Shown in pieces: positions 1 through 6,654 of a stretch of DNA of 28,297 nt. Numbering within the stretch: the first letter of the stretch is position 1; each line of letters opens with the position of its first letter. The position numbers and the translations under genes are program-made. The notes beneath the pieces were generated by a model. That model searched no databases. It saw only the letters and a program-made list of their open reading frames with translations, and was not told the DNA's origin. The stretch comes from Nitrospinaceae bacterium UBA3496 (GTDB lineage: Bacteria; UBA8248): NCBI GenBank assembly GCA_002377645.1, contig DFQF01000068.1, positions 1 through 28,297 of the forward strand. The letters are read 5' to 3'.

Positions 1-207
1 GGTCAAATCACCCTGAAACGAAAGGATTTGGCGTCCTTTCTGAACGACAGAACCCAATTCTTGGCAAGTTTTAGAAAGATTTTCTGAATTTCTTCCACCA
101 ATAACAACATTACAGCCTTCGGACAAGAGAACTTTAGAAATTGCGGCACCGATGCCTTTACTCCCACCTGAAACTAGAGCAACTTTGCCATCGAGCATCA
201 AATCCAT
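1..207 (-). CDS. Short-chain dehydrogenase/reductase, N-terminal part (cut by window start)
   Basis: Only the first 69 residues lie in the window; the frame stays open to base 1. Residues 5-20 form the start of a Rossmann fold, with the SDR dinucleotide-binding motif as SGGSKGIG (consensus TGxxxGIG), followed by a beta strand and an Arg in VVIGGRN, where NADP-preferring enzymes often carry a basic residue. The catalytic Ser, Tyr and Lys lie outside the window. The ATG at 207 has a perfect GGAGG a few bases upstream, which fixes the start. It lies 34 nt downstream of the acyl-CoA dehydrogenase gene and is probably co-transcribed with it. Family assignment is secure; substrate is unknown. Confidence 0.88.
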   Translation of the reverse strand, partial: MDLMLDGKVALVSGGSKGIGAAISKVLLSEGCNVVIGGRNSENLSKTCQELGSVVQKGRQILSFQGDLT

Positions 208-241
208 CTTATCCTCCAGAAATCAACTACTCTCTTCAGAA

Positions 242-1426
242 CTATGCGGGATTCTCCAAGGTTTGAGCAATGCGTAGCAATGTCAAAGAATCTGTGCCAT
301 CTCCATGGAGAAATGTCAGAAGATCTCGAAACATCTTCTCTGTAGGAGTATCTTTCATCACACCAATTCCACCAAGGATATCCGTAGCTAAAGCTATTGT
401 TTTCAAAGCTACTTGATCACTAAAAACTTTTCCATTTCTAGTAAAACGTGGATTGAAGCTATCATCTTCCTCAACTCCCCAGCAAATTCGCCACATAAAC
501 TGTTCTGCAACTTCTATATTCATTAACATTTCAGATAACATCATTTGTACAGTTTGATGTTCAATAATTGGTTTTCCCCCTTGTATTCTTTCTTTTGCAT
601 GTGCATAACAGTAATCATAAATTCCCCTACAAATTCCCGTATTACATGCAATTAATTCTGCGCTACCTCGAAAAATAGTAGAGAAAGTCTGAAATCCTCC
701 GTTTACCTCACCAAGAATATCATCCTGATGCACTCTCACATTATCAAAAAAACTCTCTGCGTTTGGATACAATCTATAACCCATTTTATCGTGGACTCTC
801 CCGTAAGTAATACCTTCTTGTTCCCCATGCACTAAGAAACAAGTACTTCCTTCACTAACAGAAACATTAGGATCTGTTCTTGCAAAAACAAGAAGAATCT
901 TTGACCAAGAAGTTAAGGATGTAAAACGTTTTGCCCCATTAATTACCCAGTAATCGCCATCTTTTACAGCAGAGGTTTTTAATCCCAATTCAGGACCAGG
1001 CTGACGATAAATGTTGTCTGAACCATAGTCTGGTTCTGTAAGTAAGAAAGACCCTACACAATCATCATCTTCAACAAACATTTTTCCCCATTTATCAAGT
1101 TGTTCTTTAGTTCCTCTTTTAAATAAAGCTGTAGCAAGTTTCCAACATTGACTTATACATTTAATCACACCAATTTCTATTTGTGCCCCTGTCCATAAAA
1201 CCAGTGTTCTTGTCAGAAGATCAGAACCAGATCCTCCATATTCTTCAGGGACAGCTAAAGTTCTTAGACCAAGTTTCGAAGCCTTATTTATAAGTTCGGC
1301 AGGATAACAATCTTTTGGATCGGGACGCCGATCCATTTCAGCAGCCACTGGTAAAACTTCACGCTCCATAAAATCTTTTGTAAGATCAGAAAGTGCCTTT
1401 TGTTCATCTGTAAAGGGATACTGCAT
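242..1426 (-). CDS. Acyl-CoA dehydrogenase family flavoprotein with Asp at the usual catalytic Glu position
   Basis: This is an FAD-dependent enzyme expected to introduce an alpha,beta double bond into an acyl-CoA and pass electrons to ETF. Visible motifs are LLTEPDYGSD (about residues 129-137, ACAD signature 1), YWVINGAKRF (about 159-168, the flavin-contact strand) and the C-terminal motif FLHGDGTDSL. In MCAD-type enzymes the last motif reads YEGTxxI and its Glu is the catalytic base; here the matching residue is Asp376. Length (394 residues) is normal for a soluble ACAD. The start at 1426 was chosen because GAGG lies 5 nt upstream; a GTG two codons earlier overlaps that Shine-Dalgarno. The substrate cannot be told, and the Glu-to-Asp change makes a straight-chain beta-oxidation role less certain. 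Confidence 0.9.
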   Translation of the reverse strand: MQYPFTDEQKALSDLTKDFMEREVLPVAAEMDRRPDPKDCYPAELINKASKLGLRTLAVPEEYGGSGSDLLTRTLVLWTGAQIEIGVIKCISQCWKLATALFKRGTKEQLDKWGKMFVEDDDCVGSFLLTEPDYGSDNIYRQPGPELGLKTSAVKDGDYWVINGAKRFTSLTSWSKILLVFARTDPNVSVSEGSTCFLVHGEQEGITYGRVHDKMGYRLYPNAESFFDNVRVHQDDILGEVNGGFQTFSTIFRGSAELIACNTGICRGIYDYCYAHAKERIQGGKPIIEHQTVQMMLSEMLMNIEVAEQFMWRICWGVEEDDSFNPRFTRNGKVFSDQVALKTIALATDILGGIGVMKDTPTEKMFRDLLTFLHGDGTDSLTLLRIAQTLENPA

Positions 1427-1477
1427 ATGCACCTCAAATAAAATTAATATCCGTGTATAATTTTAACCATATAATTT

Positions 1478-1506
1478 ATTTGAATTGTTTCTCTACTTTA
1501 TGTCAA
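1478..1506 (-). promoter_or_regulatory. Candidate sigma-70 promoter for the acyl-CoA dehydrogenase gene
   Basis: Read on the minus strand, TTGACA (1506-1501) is a perfect -35 box. A 17-nt spacer follows, then TCAAAT (1483-1478), which matches 4 of 6 -10 positions. It sits about 50 nt before the acyl-CoA dehydrogenase start, in the 110-nt gap after the aldo/keto reductase gene. The dehydrogenase and downstream SDR may therefore form a transcription unit separate from the selenoprotein gene. By-eye match only. Confidence 0.4.
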
Positions 1507-1542
1507 ACGATTTGAAAACTATTTAACTAAATTTTGCTTTCT

Positions 1543-2367
1543 CTAAGATTCTTCCAACAAAGACTCCAGTCTTTCAATTGAATCTTTGTCCAATTTTTTT
1601 TCGTTAGAACAGTAAGTGTTCTCAACAATTCTCTCTATTTTGCTAGTCGCAGGAATAATAGTAGAAATGTTTGAGTCTGAGAGAAGATATTTTAATAATG
1701 CTTGTCCAGGAGTGGTAACTCCATACTCTTTCAAAAAACTAAGATCCTTGTTGCAAAGTTTTTTAATTAAAGTTCCTCTCGCATAAATTGGAGAAATTGG
1801 TGTCATCACGATAACTCCAAGATTTAAATCTCTAACAATTGGAAACAACATTTCTTTGCAGGTCTTCTCCCCCAAATAATAGGGAATCTGTACCGTATCA
1901 AAAACCCCAGTTTTCAGAGCAGTTAAAACTTCTGAATAATTGGAAATACGATAATCCGTAACACCTAAAAATCGAACCTTGCCTTCTTTCCTAAATTCTT
2001 CAAGCACGGGAGCAACTTGCCTCCATGAAGACATATTATGGATTTGCATTAGATCTATAGTATCGACCTGCAATCTCTTCAATGTTCTCTCTATACTTTC
2101 TTTTGCATCCCTAGGATTTGATTCCAGTACTTTGCTTGCATAAATACATTTATTATCAATAAGATACAATGCATTACCTAATACTTCTTCTGAGCATCCA
2201 TACATAGGAGCAGTATCAAAAAAATTTACCCCACAATTCACTGCTTTCTCTACTAATGCATCGCAATGCAATTGACCTTCAGAAGATTTTACATCGAGAT
2301 TCTTGTACGTCCCCAATCCTATCTCGCTGACTAACAAATCAGTTCGACCTAATTTTCTAAATTGCAT
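1543..2367 (-). CDS. Aldo/keto reductase
   Basis: This is an NADPH-dependent (beta/alpha)8 oxidoreductase that reduces aldehydes or ketones. The full catalytic tetrad is visible: Asp51 and Tyr56 in FFDTAPMYG, Lys79 in IYASKV and His110 in LMQIHNM. The family's opening strand (LGRTDLLVSEIGLGT) is intact, and the C-terminal cofactor region includes SNISTIIPATSKIERI. At 274 residues it is slightly shorter than many bacterial AKRs (about 300). The ATG at 2367 is preferred over the adjacent TTG because AGGG lies 7 nt upstream of the ATG. It follows the selenoprotein gene by 33 nt and is probably co-transcribed with it. Substrate unknown. Confidence 0.9.
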   Translation of the reverse strand: MQFRKLGRTDLLVSEIGLGTYKNLDVKSSEGQLHCDALVEKAVNCGVNFFDTAPMYGCSEEVLGNALYLIDNKCIYASKVLESNPRDAKESIERTLKRLQVDTIDLMQIHNMSSWRQVAPVLEEFRKEGKVRFLGVTDYRISNYSEVLTALKTGVFDTVQIPYYLGEKTCKEMLFPIVRDLNLGVIVMTPISPIYARGTLIKKLCNKDLSFLKEYGVTTPGQALLKYLLSDSNISTIIPATSKIERIVENTYCSNEKKLDKDSIERLESLLEES

Positions 2368-2400
2368 CAATTTTCCCTATTAAGTTAAATTTCATAATTT

Positions 2401-3084
2401 TCAAAGTAAACCTTCCCTTACTATTCTTCTAAAACCTTCATAAACATCCTCTCCATATGCAACTGGTGCATGAACTTCAGTTAATTTTCCGTTTTCAATT
2501 TTTTTATCTGACGCATAAGGATTGTGAACAACTTTCCCATTTGGGAAAATCAAAGTTGGACTTGTCATAGGAATGTTATTTTTATCTCTTAGATTCATGG
2601 AATCGTTGTAATCTTGCATTACTGCTTTTTCAAATTTTCTACGCTCTAAATCATTTCGAATTTTATCCACTTCCAAATTCGACTCAGACGCGATTTCACA
2701 AAGCACATCATTCTTATCTATCCTCCTACCTTCATAAAAGAAAGCGCGCCTTAATTTTAAATCAAAGTTTCTAGATTTTACCGGAGATTGAAGAAAAGCA
2801 CTTTTGTATGCTTCATAAGCAAGTAAAGTCGTACTTAAATATTCCTCATGTGGCCATGCTATGCAAGGAGCAAGTGGTTCTTGTACTGCAACCAAAGGCC
2901 ACTCCTGATCGACAATATGTCTTGGAGCAGGTCTTTTGTTAATTATTTCTAAAGGAAAAGCTCTCCATGAAAGATTAACTAGTTCTTCAAACTCTTCCCA
3001 GACATGATCCAACCGCGCCGCGGCAAGATAAGCCCATGGTCAATGATATTCATGAAAAATTTCAATTGTCTTTTTTTCTTTCAT
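2401..3084 (-). CDS. Selenocysteine-containing DsbA-family (thioredoxin-fold) oxidoreductase
   Basis: The gene reads from ATG 3084 through an in-frame UGA (3042-3040, residue 15) to the stop at 2401, giving 227 residues. The N-terminus (KKTIEIFHEYH, then Sec, then PWAYLAAARLDHVW) is the first beta strand and active-site turn of the DsbA / FrnE / 2-hydroxychromene-2-carboxylate isomerase superfamily. Sec sits at the first Cys of CPWC (Ser in isomerase/GST-kappa members), and the second Cys is Ala. The helical insert with AFFYEGRRIDKNDVL (about residues 114-128) and the cis-Pro loop (TSPTLIFPNGKVVHNP) follow as in the family. AGAGGA lies 8 nt before the ATG, and a SECIS-like hairpin follows the UGA. 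No signal peptide is seen, so it is probably cytoplasmic. The alternative, a nonsense mutation or sequencing error at this exact codon, is much less likely. The aldo/keto reductase gene follows after 33 nt. Confidence 0.86.
3007..3029 (-). promoter_or_regulatory. Bacterial SECIS element (Sec-insertion hairpin)
   Basis: In the mRNA, AUCUUGCCGC (3029-3020) pairs with GCGGUUGGAU (3016-3007) around a GGC apical loop. The result is nine pairs, two of them G-U, with one U-U mismatch. The loop begins 20 nt after the UGA and has G in its first two positions. This agrees with the known bacterial SECIS rules: hairpin just 3' of the UGA inside the coding region, loop about 16-37 nt away, G at loop position 1 or 2. 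The underlying codons GCC GCG GCG CGG are very GC-rich for this AT-rich window, which suggests selection on RNA structure. Expected to bind SelB. Confidence 0.78.
3040..3042 (-). other. In-frame UGA recoded as selenocysteine (residue 15)
   Basis: TGA on the minus strand interrupts an otherwise continuous frame from ATG 3084 to 2401. It sits at the redox-active position of the DsbA-family active-site turn (Tyr-His-UGA-Pro-Trp-Ala-Tyr-Leu). Family homology continues across it on both sides. Recoding is inferred from this position and from the hairpin at 3007-3029. Confidence 0.82.
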
Positions 3085-3092
3085 TATTCACA

Positions 3093-3098
3093 TCCTCT
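3093..3098 (-). promoter_or_regulatory. Ribosome binding site fixing the selenoprotein start
   Basis: AGAGGA on the minus strand lies 8 nt upstream of ATG 3084. It supports initiation upstream of the UGA and argues against the internal TTG at 3012 as the true start. Confidence 0.65.
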
Positions 3099-3121
3099 AC
3101 TTGAAGTTGTGCCTTTCCTTT

Positions 3122-3151
3122 ATAATACTTTGGCAACATAAATATTGAAAA
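3122..3151 (-). promoter_or_regulatory. Possible sigma-70 promoter for the selenoprotein gene
   Basis: Minus-strand TTTTCA (3151-3146, 4 of 6 to TTGACA), an 18-nt spacer and TATTAT (3127-3122, 5 of 6 to TATAAT). A transcript would begin near 3115, leaving a 5' leader of about 30 nt that carries the AGAGGA ribosome site. The surrounding sequence is AT-rich, so chance matches are common. Confidence 0.33.
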
Positions 3152-3214
3152 TAATTTTCTCATATATAAAAATAAAATTGTAACATACAAAAAAACTTTC
3201 AAATGAAGGCGAAA

Positions 3215-3634
3215 ATGACATATACAAATCCCGACAAACTAACAATTTCTAACATCCTAGAACAAACCAATACGATTGCGATTGTTGGTCTATCTAATAA
3301 AGAATACAGAACTAGTTATAAGATTGGAGAATTTCTACAAAACAATAATTTTACTATTATTCCGGTCAATCCTAATATTGAAGAATCCTTAGGGGTCAAA
3401 GCGTATAAGTCACTTCTGGAAATAAAAGAAGAAATTGATATGATAAATATTTTCAGAAGAAGTCACGAAATCTCAAAAATAACAAACCAAACTTTAAAAA
3501 TGAAACATTTACCTAAATTCTTTTGGATGCAAGAAGGTATTTATGACCCTACTAGCAGAGATAAACTTACTGGAAAAGGGATAACGACAATCCAAGATCT
3601 TTGTATAAAAAAAGTATATGAAGAAATCTTTTAA
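3215..3634 (+). CDS. CoA-binding domain protein (YccU-like)
   Basis: This is a small stand-alone Rossmann-fold CoA-binding protein of the CoA_binding_2 type; its physiological role is not established. Visible features are TIAIVGLSNKEYRTSYKIGEFL (nucleotide-binding loop and helix, near the N-terminus), TIIPVNPNIEESLGVKAYKSL (the family's IPVNP signature), IDMINIFRR, FFWMQEGIYD (family W-x-Q-x-G motif) and a C-terminal IQDLCI (family V-x-D-x-C-I, with the Cys near the end). Length of 139 residues is typical. The ATG at 3215 is chosen over 3203 because AAGG lies 5 nt upstream. It starts divergently from the selenoprotein gene, with about 130 nt between them. The next gene follows after 19 nt. 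Confidence 0.87.
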   Translation: MTYTNPDKLTISNILEQTNTIAIVGLSNKEYRTSYKIGEFLQNNNFTIIPVNPNIEESLGVKAYKSLLEIKEEIDMINIFRRSHEISKITNQTLKMKHLPKFFWMQEGIYDPTSRDKLTGKGITTIQDLCIKKVYEEIF

Positions 3635-3653
3635 ATAAGAAGAGCTAAAAGAC

Positions 3654-4475
3654 TTGCGTAAAAAAATATCCTTAACCTTTATAATCCTATTTATAGCAGG
3701 AATCCTTATGATCAGTTTTTTTGAGAAAATTGAAAACTTTTTCCTGTATCATCCCCGTCAATTATTAGACTCAAGTCCAGAAGGGTTAGGTATTAAATAT
3801 GAGAATGTAAAATTTACCGCAAAAGATAATACCAAATTACATGGGTGGTTCTTTCCTCCTAATTCTTCTGATAACCCAGTAATACTTTGGGCTCATGGAA
3901 ATGCAGGAAATATTTCACATCGAATAGAGAACATCCTTCTTATGCGTAAATTTTTGGATGTAGGCATCTTTATTTTTGATTATAGAGGATATGGATTAAG
4001 CGAAGGAAAACCAAATGAAAAAGGTCTCTACTCAGACATGGAAGGTGCATATCTTTGGCTTGCAAATAGAATCTCTGAAAACCGTATCGTTATATTTGGA
4101 AGATCTCTTGGTGCAGCAGTAGCTACAAAGTTATCTATAGAAAAAACCTCGTCACAATCTTTAATTTTAGAATCTCCATTTGAGAATACAATTGAGATGG
4201 GGAAAAGGATCTTCCCTTTCCTTCCCTTGGGATGGCTTATAAAACAAAAATATGACACTAAAGCAATTATTCACTCAGTCAAAATTCCATTACTTATTCT
4301 TCATGGAGATAAAGATACAATCGTTCCATTCCAACAAGGGAAAAATCTTTTCGACTTTGCCTCTGGACCCAAGCAATTCTTTAAAATCAAAGGAGCCGGC
4401 CACAATGACACATATAGTATTGGCGGAACATTTTACTGGGAAACCTGGAAAAAATTTCTTCAAAAGTATAATTAA
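3654..4475 (+). CDS. Membrane-anchored alpha/beta hydrolase (ABHD13/BEM46-like)
   Basis: This is a serine hydrolase of unknown substrate. Residues 6-23 form one hydrophobic membrane anchor with a lysine-rich start, so the catalytic domain is probably periplasmic. Motifs are HGNAGN (81-86, oxyanion region), GRSLGAA (149-155, nucleophile Ser151), HGDKDTIVP (217-225, acid Asp221) and GAGHND (catalytic His250). All three catalytic residues are present. The start is a TTG with only a weak AAGAG-type ribosome site, but it is the start that keeps the membrane anchor. It is probably co-transcribed with the CoA-binding gene 19 nt upstream. Its stop codon overlaps that of the convergent cupin gene by 4 nt. 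Confidence 0.85.
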   Translation: MRKKISLTFIILFIAGILMISFFEKIENFFLYHPRQLLDSSPEGLGIKYENVKFTAKDNTKLHGWFFPPNSSDNPVILWAHGNAGNISHRIENILLMRKFLDVGIFIFDYRGYGLSEGKPNEKGLYSDMEGAYLWLANRISENRIVIFGRSLGAAVATKLSIEKTSSQSLILESPFENTIEMGKRIFPFLPLGWLIKQKYDTKAIIHSVKIPLLILHGDKDTIVPFQQGKNLFDFASGPKQFFKIKGAGHNDTYSIGGTFYWETWKKFLQKYN

Positions 4476-4819
4476 TCAGGGGTAGCTGCGATTTTATTTA
4501 GGGTCTCATTCCCTGGCGAAAATATTTCCTCAATTACAAGATCTCCATTTCCAACATTTTCCGTAGCATGCTCTTTATCTGGAGGAAAAACTACTACTCC
4601 TCCTCGGGATAGCACTACTTCTTTATTTCCAAAAAAGAATTTCGCTTTGCCTTCCAAAACAATACTTATTTGTTCTTGGTGATGTGCATGTGGATTATAG
4701 ACTTTTCCTCCAGCACGTATTCTTTGACGTAAGACTGTTATTCTTTCACCAGCAATAACACTTTGTATCCTATCTCCTTTATCGTGTGGAACAATTTCGT
4801 CCCAATGGTACGAATCCAT
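4472..4819 (-). CDS. Small single-domain cupin protein
   Basis: A 115-residue protein with one cupin beta-barrel. Motif 1 is visible as YNPHAHHQEQISIVLEGKAKFFFG (metal-binding His, His and Glu, then the conserved Gly), and motif 2 as VVFPPDKEHATENVG with its His. Metal binding is therefore likely, but small cupins range from isomerases to dioxygenases to sensors, and no substrate can be read here. GGAGG lies 7 nt before the ATG. It is the only gene in its transcript, convergent with the upstream hydrolase and divergent from the small membrane protein gene at 4888. Confidence 0.85.
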   Translation of the reverse strand: MDSYHWDEIVPHDKGDRIQSVIAGERITVLRQRIRAGGKVYNPHAHHQEQISIVLEGKAKFFFGNKEVVLSRGGVVVFPPDKEHATENVGNGDLVIEEIFSPGNETLNKIAATPD

Positions 4820-4852
4820 TTTATATCCTCCAATATTAAATAAATAGAAAAA

Positions 4853-4881
4853 TTGATTCTTTTATTATTTTCTCTTACATT
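4853..4881 (+). promoter_or_regulatory. Candidate promoter giving a leaderless transcript
   Basis: TTGATT (4853-4858), a 17-nt spacer and TACATT (4876-4881). The predicted transcription start, about 7 nt downstream, falls at the ATG of the gene at 4888. That gene has no Shine-Dalgarno sequence, so the mRNA may be leaderless. Confidence 0.35.
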
Positions 4882-4887
4882 ATCAGT

Positions 4888-5151
4888 ATGGAAAATAATG
4901 AAAATACATTCAAACTCCCAGTTGAAAAATCAAAGAACCGGAGATTGATCGGTTATCTTATTTTATGGACATTCATGTTCAATATAATTTTCGCTGTTCT
5001 TGGCGGATTTCTATTGAGCGGTCCTTTTTCTTACTTAACCAGATTCCAATTTGGAATTTTATTATGGTTTGGGATTTTATTTTTGGGTTCTATTCTTCTT
5101 GCATTTCCAATTATTGGACTTCTAGTTCTTAAAATATCAAAAAATGCTTAA
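4888..5151 (+). CDS. Small two-helix membrane protein, unknown function
   Basis: An 87-residue protein. After a polar, lysine-rich N-terminus (about residues 1-20) come two strongly hydrophobic segments, about 22-47 and 55-82, separated by a short Ser/Thr/Arg-containing loop (SYLTRFQ). No catalytic motif is seen and no family is recognised. There is no ribosome-binding sequence before the ATG, and the candidate -10 box ends 6 nt before it. Its stop lies 7 nt from the end of the convergent Gfo/Idh/MocA gene. It is a plausible real gene because of its clean two-helix pattern and its place in a divergent gap, but the function is open. Confidence 0.62.
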   Translation: MENNENTFKLPVEKSKNRRLIGYLILWTFMFNIIFAVLGGFLLSGPFSYLTRFQFGILLWFGILFLGSILLAFPIIGLLVLKISKNA

Positions 5152-5158
5152 GGTTGAA

Positions 5159-6268
5159 TTATTTTAAGTGTTTGCTAAGTTCTTCTACTGGAACAGGAAG
5201 TTTTACTGGTTCTTGAATCTTTGCAGAAAGATCCATTGCAAGACATAACATTAGATTTTCATGACCCTCGGAAGCAGTCGTATGAGGAGTTTCTTCTCCT
5301 AAACAGATTCTATCATGCCACGACTTAGTTTCTTCTCGCATCGGCCCCCATAACTGATCAAAAACATAATCGCCTGGTGGATAACTACCTAAGAAACTGA
5401 CATGTTTACCTTCTCCGGGTCTGTGAGTAGGATGTGGTTTTTCCGTAGCTAAAACAAGGTCTCGATGCGAATCATCAATAGTGAGCACTCCTTCCGTTCC
5501 CACAATTCCTATATCCATCGTATACACTTCCCCTGGCCACACCTTAGCAAGCGACCAACAAACCGACATGCTTAACATACTTCCATCATCGTACGTTACA
5601 ATTGAAAAAGTCGAATCTTTTGTTCCAAACTCTTCCAATTCACCAACATTAGACTTCGCATATACTTCTACAGGTTTTTTTTCTGACATAAACCATTGAC
5701 ATAGATCCATAGAATGAGTCCCAGAAATTACCATGGGAGTTAGACGATGTGGAAATTCGGATTTTAAAGAATTTACCCTGGGATTAAAACTATTCAGAAA
5801 AGCTCTCACTACTACAGAAGTTACATCACCCATCTGTCCACTTGCAATTCTATTCTTTGTTTCCATAAATCTTCTTCGAAAACGCTGTGAATAACCTAAA
5901 ACTGCATCAATCTTTGCATCTTCAATCGCATACACTAATTTTTCTGACTCATCAGGACTGGTAGCCAATGGTTTTTCAATAAAAAGCGAGTGGCCATGTT
6001 CAATAGCACCAAGGACTGGACCCATTCGTTCACTTGCAAACGTGGAAATAACAACGGCATCCACTTCACTTCTAGACAATAATTCCTTGTAATCCTGGGT
6101 GAAGAAATCTGCCTGTATATCTTCACTTAATTTTTCCCCAACTTTTCTATCAATATCACAAAGACCTATCCATTCAATCGCCGCGTTTTTTCTTGCAAAC
6201 TCAGCCCGTATTCTACCGATTTTACCGCACCCCACTATTGCCAAACCTACCGAACGTCCTCTACTCAT
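5159..6268 (-). CDS. Gfo/Idh/MocA family NAD(P)-dependent oxidoreductase
   Basis: This is a dehydrogenase of the glucose-fructose oxidoreductase / inositol dehydrogenase type, usually acting on sugars or cyclitols. The N-terminal Rossmann domain carries GCGKIG (13-18) and the family's EKP motif (FIEKPLA, about 97-103), whose Lys binds cofactor and substrate. GTHSMDL further on supplies the catalytic-region Asp and His. The C-terminal half is the usual beta-sheet domain. The ATG at 6268 has GGAG 5 nt upstream and removes six extra residues of the longer frame. Length is 369 residues. It stands alone on its strand, divergent from the tRNA gene. Substrate unknown. Confidence 0.9.
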   Translation of the reverse strand: MSRGRSVGLAIVGCGKIGRIRAEFARKNAAIEWIGLCDIDRKVGEKLSEDIQADFFTQDYKELLSRSEVDAVVISTFASERMGPVLGAIEHGHSLFIEKPLATSPDESEKLVYAIEDAKIDAVLGYSQRFRRRFMETKNRIASGQMGDVTSVVVRAFLNSFNPRVNSLKSEFPHRLTPMVISGTHSMDLCQWFMSEKKPVEVYAKSNVGELEEFGTKDSTFSIVTYDDGSMLSMSVCWSLAKVWPGEVYTMDIGIVGTEGVLTIDDSHRDLVLATEKPHPTHRPGEGKHVSFLGSYPPGDYVFDQLWGPMREETKSWHDRICLGEETPHTTASEGHENLMLCLAMDLSAKIQEPVKLPVPVEELSKHLK

Positions 6269-6377
6269 TATCACTCCAGAATGCAAAATTTATTTGTTAT
6301 CTCAATAACCATAAATGAATTTGATATAAAAAAACAATAAAAATCAAAAAATATAAAACATTAAAAACAACTGTCCC

Positions 6378-6407
6378 TTGACAAAGAAAACGTTTCATTA
6401 ATATAAG
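6378..6407 (+). promoter_or_regulatory. Promoter of the tRNA-Asn gene
   Basis: A perfect TTGACA (6378-6383), an 18-nt spacer and TATAAG (6402-6407, 5 of 6). The expected start is near 6414, about 50 nt before the tRNA. This is one of the best sigma-70 matches in the window, as is usual for stable RNA genes. Confidence 0.6.
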
Positions 6408-6461
6408 TTCTACTGTTTCATTCTTTGATTTAAATTTGGAAACTGATAGAATAAAAATTAT

Positions 6462-6536
<75 letters not shown>

Positions 6537-6599
6537 TTTTTGACTCCGCTCTATATATTTAAATTGATTCTCATTCACAATCTTTCTAATCAATCGTCC

Positions 6600-6615
6600 T
6601 TCTAATTAATTAGAA
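6600..6615 (+). promoter_or_regulatory. Perfect 16-bp palindrome upstream of the permease gene (possible operator)
   Basis: TTCTAATTAATTAGAA is exactly self-complementary. It lies about 28 nt before the GGAGG of the TauE-like gene, where a repressor would bind. AT-rich palindromes also arise by chance, and no regulator gene is adjacent. Confidence 0.28.
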
Positions 6616-6654
6616 ATCATTTTCTCACTAATTGAAATTGACTGGAGGTAATCT

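Noticed and set aside
2401..3012. A 203-residue protein starting at TTG 3012 as the complete gene
   Set aside because: It lacks the active-site strand of the DsbA fold and any ribosome site near the TTG. The missing part lies directly upstream in the same frame, separated only by the UGA.
3040..3042. UGA as a simple nonsense mutation (pseudogene) or sequencing error
   Set aside because: It falls exactly on the catalytic position, the rest of the gene is intact, and a SECIS-like hairpin follows. A random lesion would be unlikely to meet all three. It cannot be fully excluded without homologs.
4028..4258. Minus-strand frame inside the alpha/beta hydrolase gene
   Set aside because: It is antisense to a gene with an intact catalytic triad, and has no recognisable fold and no ribosome site.
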